21,860 nucleotides of DNA from Chara braunii. Lineage: Eukaryota > Streptophyta > Charophyceae > Charales > Characeae. The stretch covers positions 561,604-583,463 of the forward strand of contig BFEA01000745.1 of the NCBI GenBank assembly GCA_003427395.1, written 5' to 3'. The position numbers were made by a program, and so were the translations under genes. Shown here in pieces: positions 20,663 through 21,860 of the stretch. The stretch's first letter is position 1, and each line of letters begins with the position of its first letter. Under the pieces are notes generated by a model. It saw only the letters and a program-made list of their open reading frames with translations, did no database searches and was not told where the DNA came from.

Positions 20663-20869
20663 CTGGAGAGAGAGATGGAGCCCAATGAGCTGTATAAGGT
20701 TATGGCAATTGTCCGTGACATCCGTGCTCGCACACCAGTGACTGATGCGATGTTTGAGCCTGTACGCCAGACAGTGCAGCTCCTGAGGAAGTATGGAATC
20801 TCACCTAGTGAAACTGCTACAAAGAAACTAGAAGACGCTCCTATGGCATGGGCAAGCCTAAAAAAAATG
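20663..20869 (+). CDS. Axonemal-type dynein heavy chain, exon B (stem)
   Basis: The exon encodes 69 codons in phase 0, from LEREMEP to ASLKKM. It contains TDAMFEPVRQTVQLLRKYGI followed by KKLEDAPMAWASLKK. This is the conserved stem motif of dynein heavy chains (TD-MFEP-T--LLK-YG followed by L---P--W---KK) that lies just before the linker domain. The exon is bounded by CTGCAG at its start and a strong GTGAGT donor at 20870. It follows directly on exon A in the protein, so the two are very likely adjacent exons of one gene. There are no stops or frame problems, suggesting the gene is under constraint and functional, although only 167 codons are visible in total. Confidence 0.88.
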
Positions 20870-21860
20870 GTGAGTCAAGAGTACTACGAGCTTGATTCTC
20901 TTCTCGGTAGTAATGAGAGGTACAAACTTGATTCTCTTATCGGCTTATCCTTTGGGAACATATTTTGTGAAGCAGTCGATTCTCCTTTCATGTTCCCTGA
21001 GACTTCCCAGACATGCACAAAAGTGATGCCCCTAACAGAACACCTCTGCTATGGCAGTGGCACTTGTCGTTTTCACCCTACTCTTACATCCTTTCCAGTT
21101 GCATTGTTGTGCTTGATGCACTTCAATCACAGATGAAGTGTTCCTCAACAAAAAAATTCTGCACAGTCCGCTGAACTTCAATTGTCTTTAATCCGTGAAT
21201 GTGATGACAGCTCTGTCCTCCTCTTGTGTTGCATTCCTTCTTCCATTGGGGACCTCACTATTCCATTTGTTTTGTTTGTTGTATCTCGTGCCTGAACCGT
21301 TCGTCTTCGTCCTGTGCTCTGAGTCTCAAAGAACAAGTGCATGAACTTAGCAAGTCCATATGGAGAAGACAATGTGACTCATGCTGTTCAAACACATATG
21401 CGCACTTCACCAACACATGCAAGCACTTCCCGCAACACATATGAAGTTATGAACTAAACAAAAAGAATAACAATAATAATAATTCTCCCAGAGTGTGGGA
21501 GAAAGTGTCAGAGAAAGTGTTAGAGGAAGTGTCAAAGAGAGTGTCAGACGTCATCCAAAACTTTTCATTTTTCCAATCAGGCCGTTCACACCTTTCTACA
21601 ATTCCACTGATTCCAGCCTAAAACGCGACTGTGTTCATTCACCCACAGTCTCACACATTACACCATCTGAAACATACCACACGTCCAGACAGTGCTGGAC
21701 ACATCGTCCATGTCAGAAATCATTACGCTTTCAATTTTTCATCTCTGCCTTCACACATTTCTTCATTTTCCAATGAACAAACCTAAAACCCAACTGGGTT
21801 CATTTACGCAAACATAACACCATCTGAAACACCTCCACCCCCCCCACCCCACCCTCTCTT
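20870..21860 (+). other. Start of the next dynein intron, with short tandem repeats
   Basis: No further exon was recognised. Repeats are CTTGATTCTCTTCTCGG / CTTGATTCTCTTATCGG at 20891-20907 and 20927-20943; a 12-bp unit like GAGAAAGTGTCA, four copies at 21499-21546; and a diverged repeat of about 165 bp at roughly 21561-21840, seen in CCTAAAAC at 21617 and 21782 and CACCATCTGAAACA in both. The open frames here are low complexity. Confidence 0.65.

Noticed and set aside
21495-21776. Small open frame with ESV repeats
   Set aside because: It is the translation of a 12-bp tandem repeat inside an intron, with no homology or splice context.

Overview
The window looks like a repeat-rich eukaryotic nuclear locus. 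It contains two spliced exons of an axonemal-type dynein heavy chain, buried in long introns and surrounded by at least three decayed LINEs (non-LTR retrotransposons). An axonemal dynein implies an organism with motile cilia or flagella. The LINEs carry a CCHC zinc knuckle in ORF1, an APE-type endonuclease, a reverse transcriptase with an FADD box and a C-terminal zinc-binding segment, which is the layout of plant/algal L1-like elements. A green-lineage organism with flagellate gametes (charophyte-like) is my inference; nothing here fixes the species.

Layout. Bases 1-2784 hold no recognisable gene. From about 960 they become strongly C-rich, with a 273-bp tandem duplication followed by a degenerate minisatellite; this may be the 5' leader of LINE-A. 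LINE-A (about 2785-11018) has a broken ORF1 (2806-5840), interrupted at a TTAA site by a 278-bp MITE-like element (3842-4119), a broken ORF2 (5785-10299), a 3' tail and a poly(A). An odd homopolymer junction (11019-11129) leads into LINE-C (11119-13808), a 3' fragment with about 201-bp tandem repeats and a foreign block of about 1.25 kb. That block contains a Nextera transposase junction sequence, a library artefact.

The right third is the dynein gene, on the + strand. Exon A (14315-14608, 98 codons) and exon B (20663-20869, 69 codons) appear to be consecutive exons of the stem region, separated by a 6054-bp phase-0 intron. That intron holds a U6 snRNA retropseudogene (14761-14849) and, in its A-rich flank, a 5'-truncated LINE-B (14890-19652) with a target-site duplication of about 11 bp. 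Bases 20870-21860 begin the next intron and carry several short tandem repeats.

How the parts fit: the LINEs are the likely source of the machinery that copied the U6 RNA and enlarged the dynein intron. None of the LINE copies can encode intact proteins. I found no tRNA, rRNA, CRISPR array or bacterial-type operon, and no convincing new multi-gene system. The most useful observations are the nested insertions, the MITE in ORF1, the pattern of C:G-to-T:A nonsense changes, and two places where the assembly should not be trusted.
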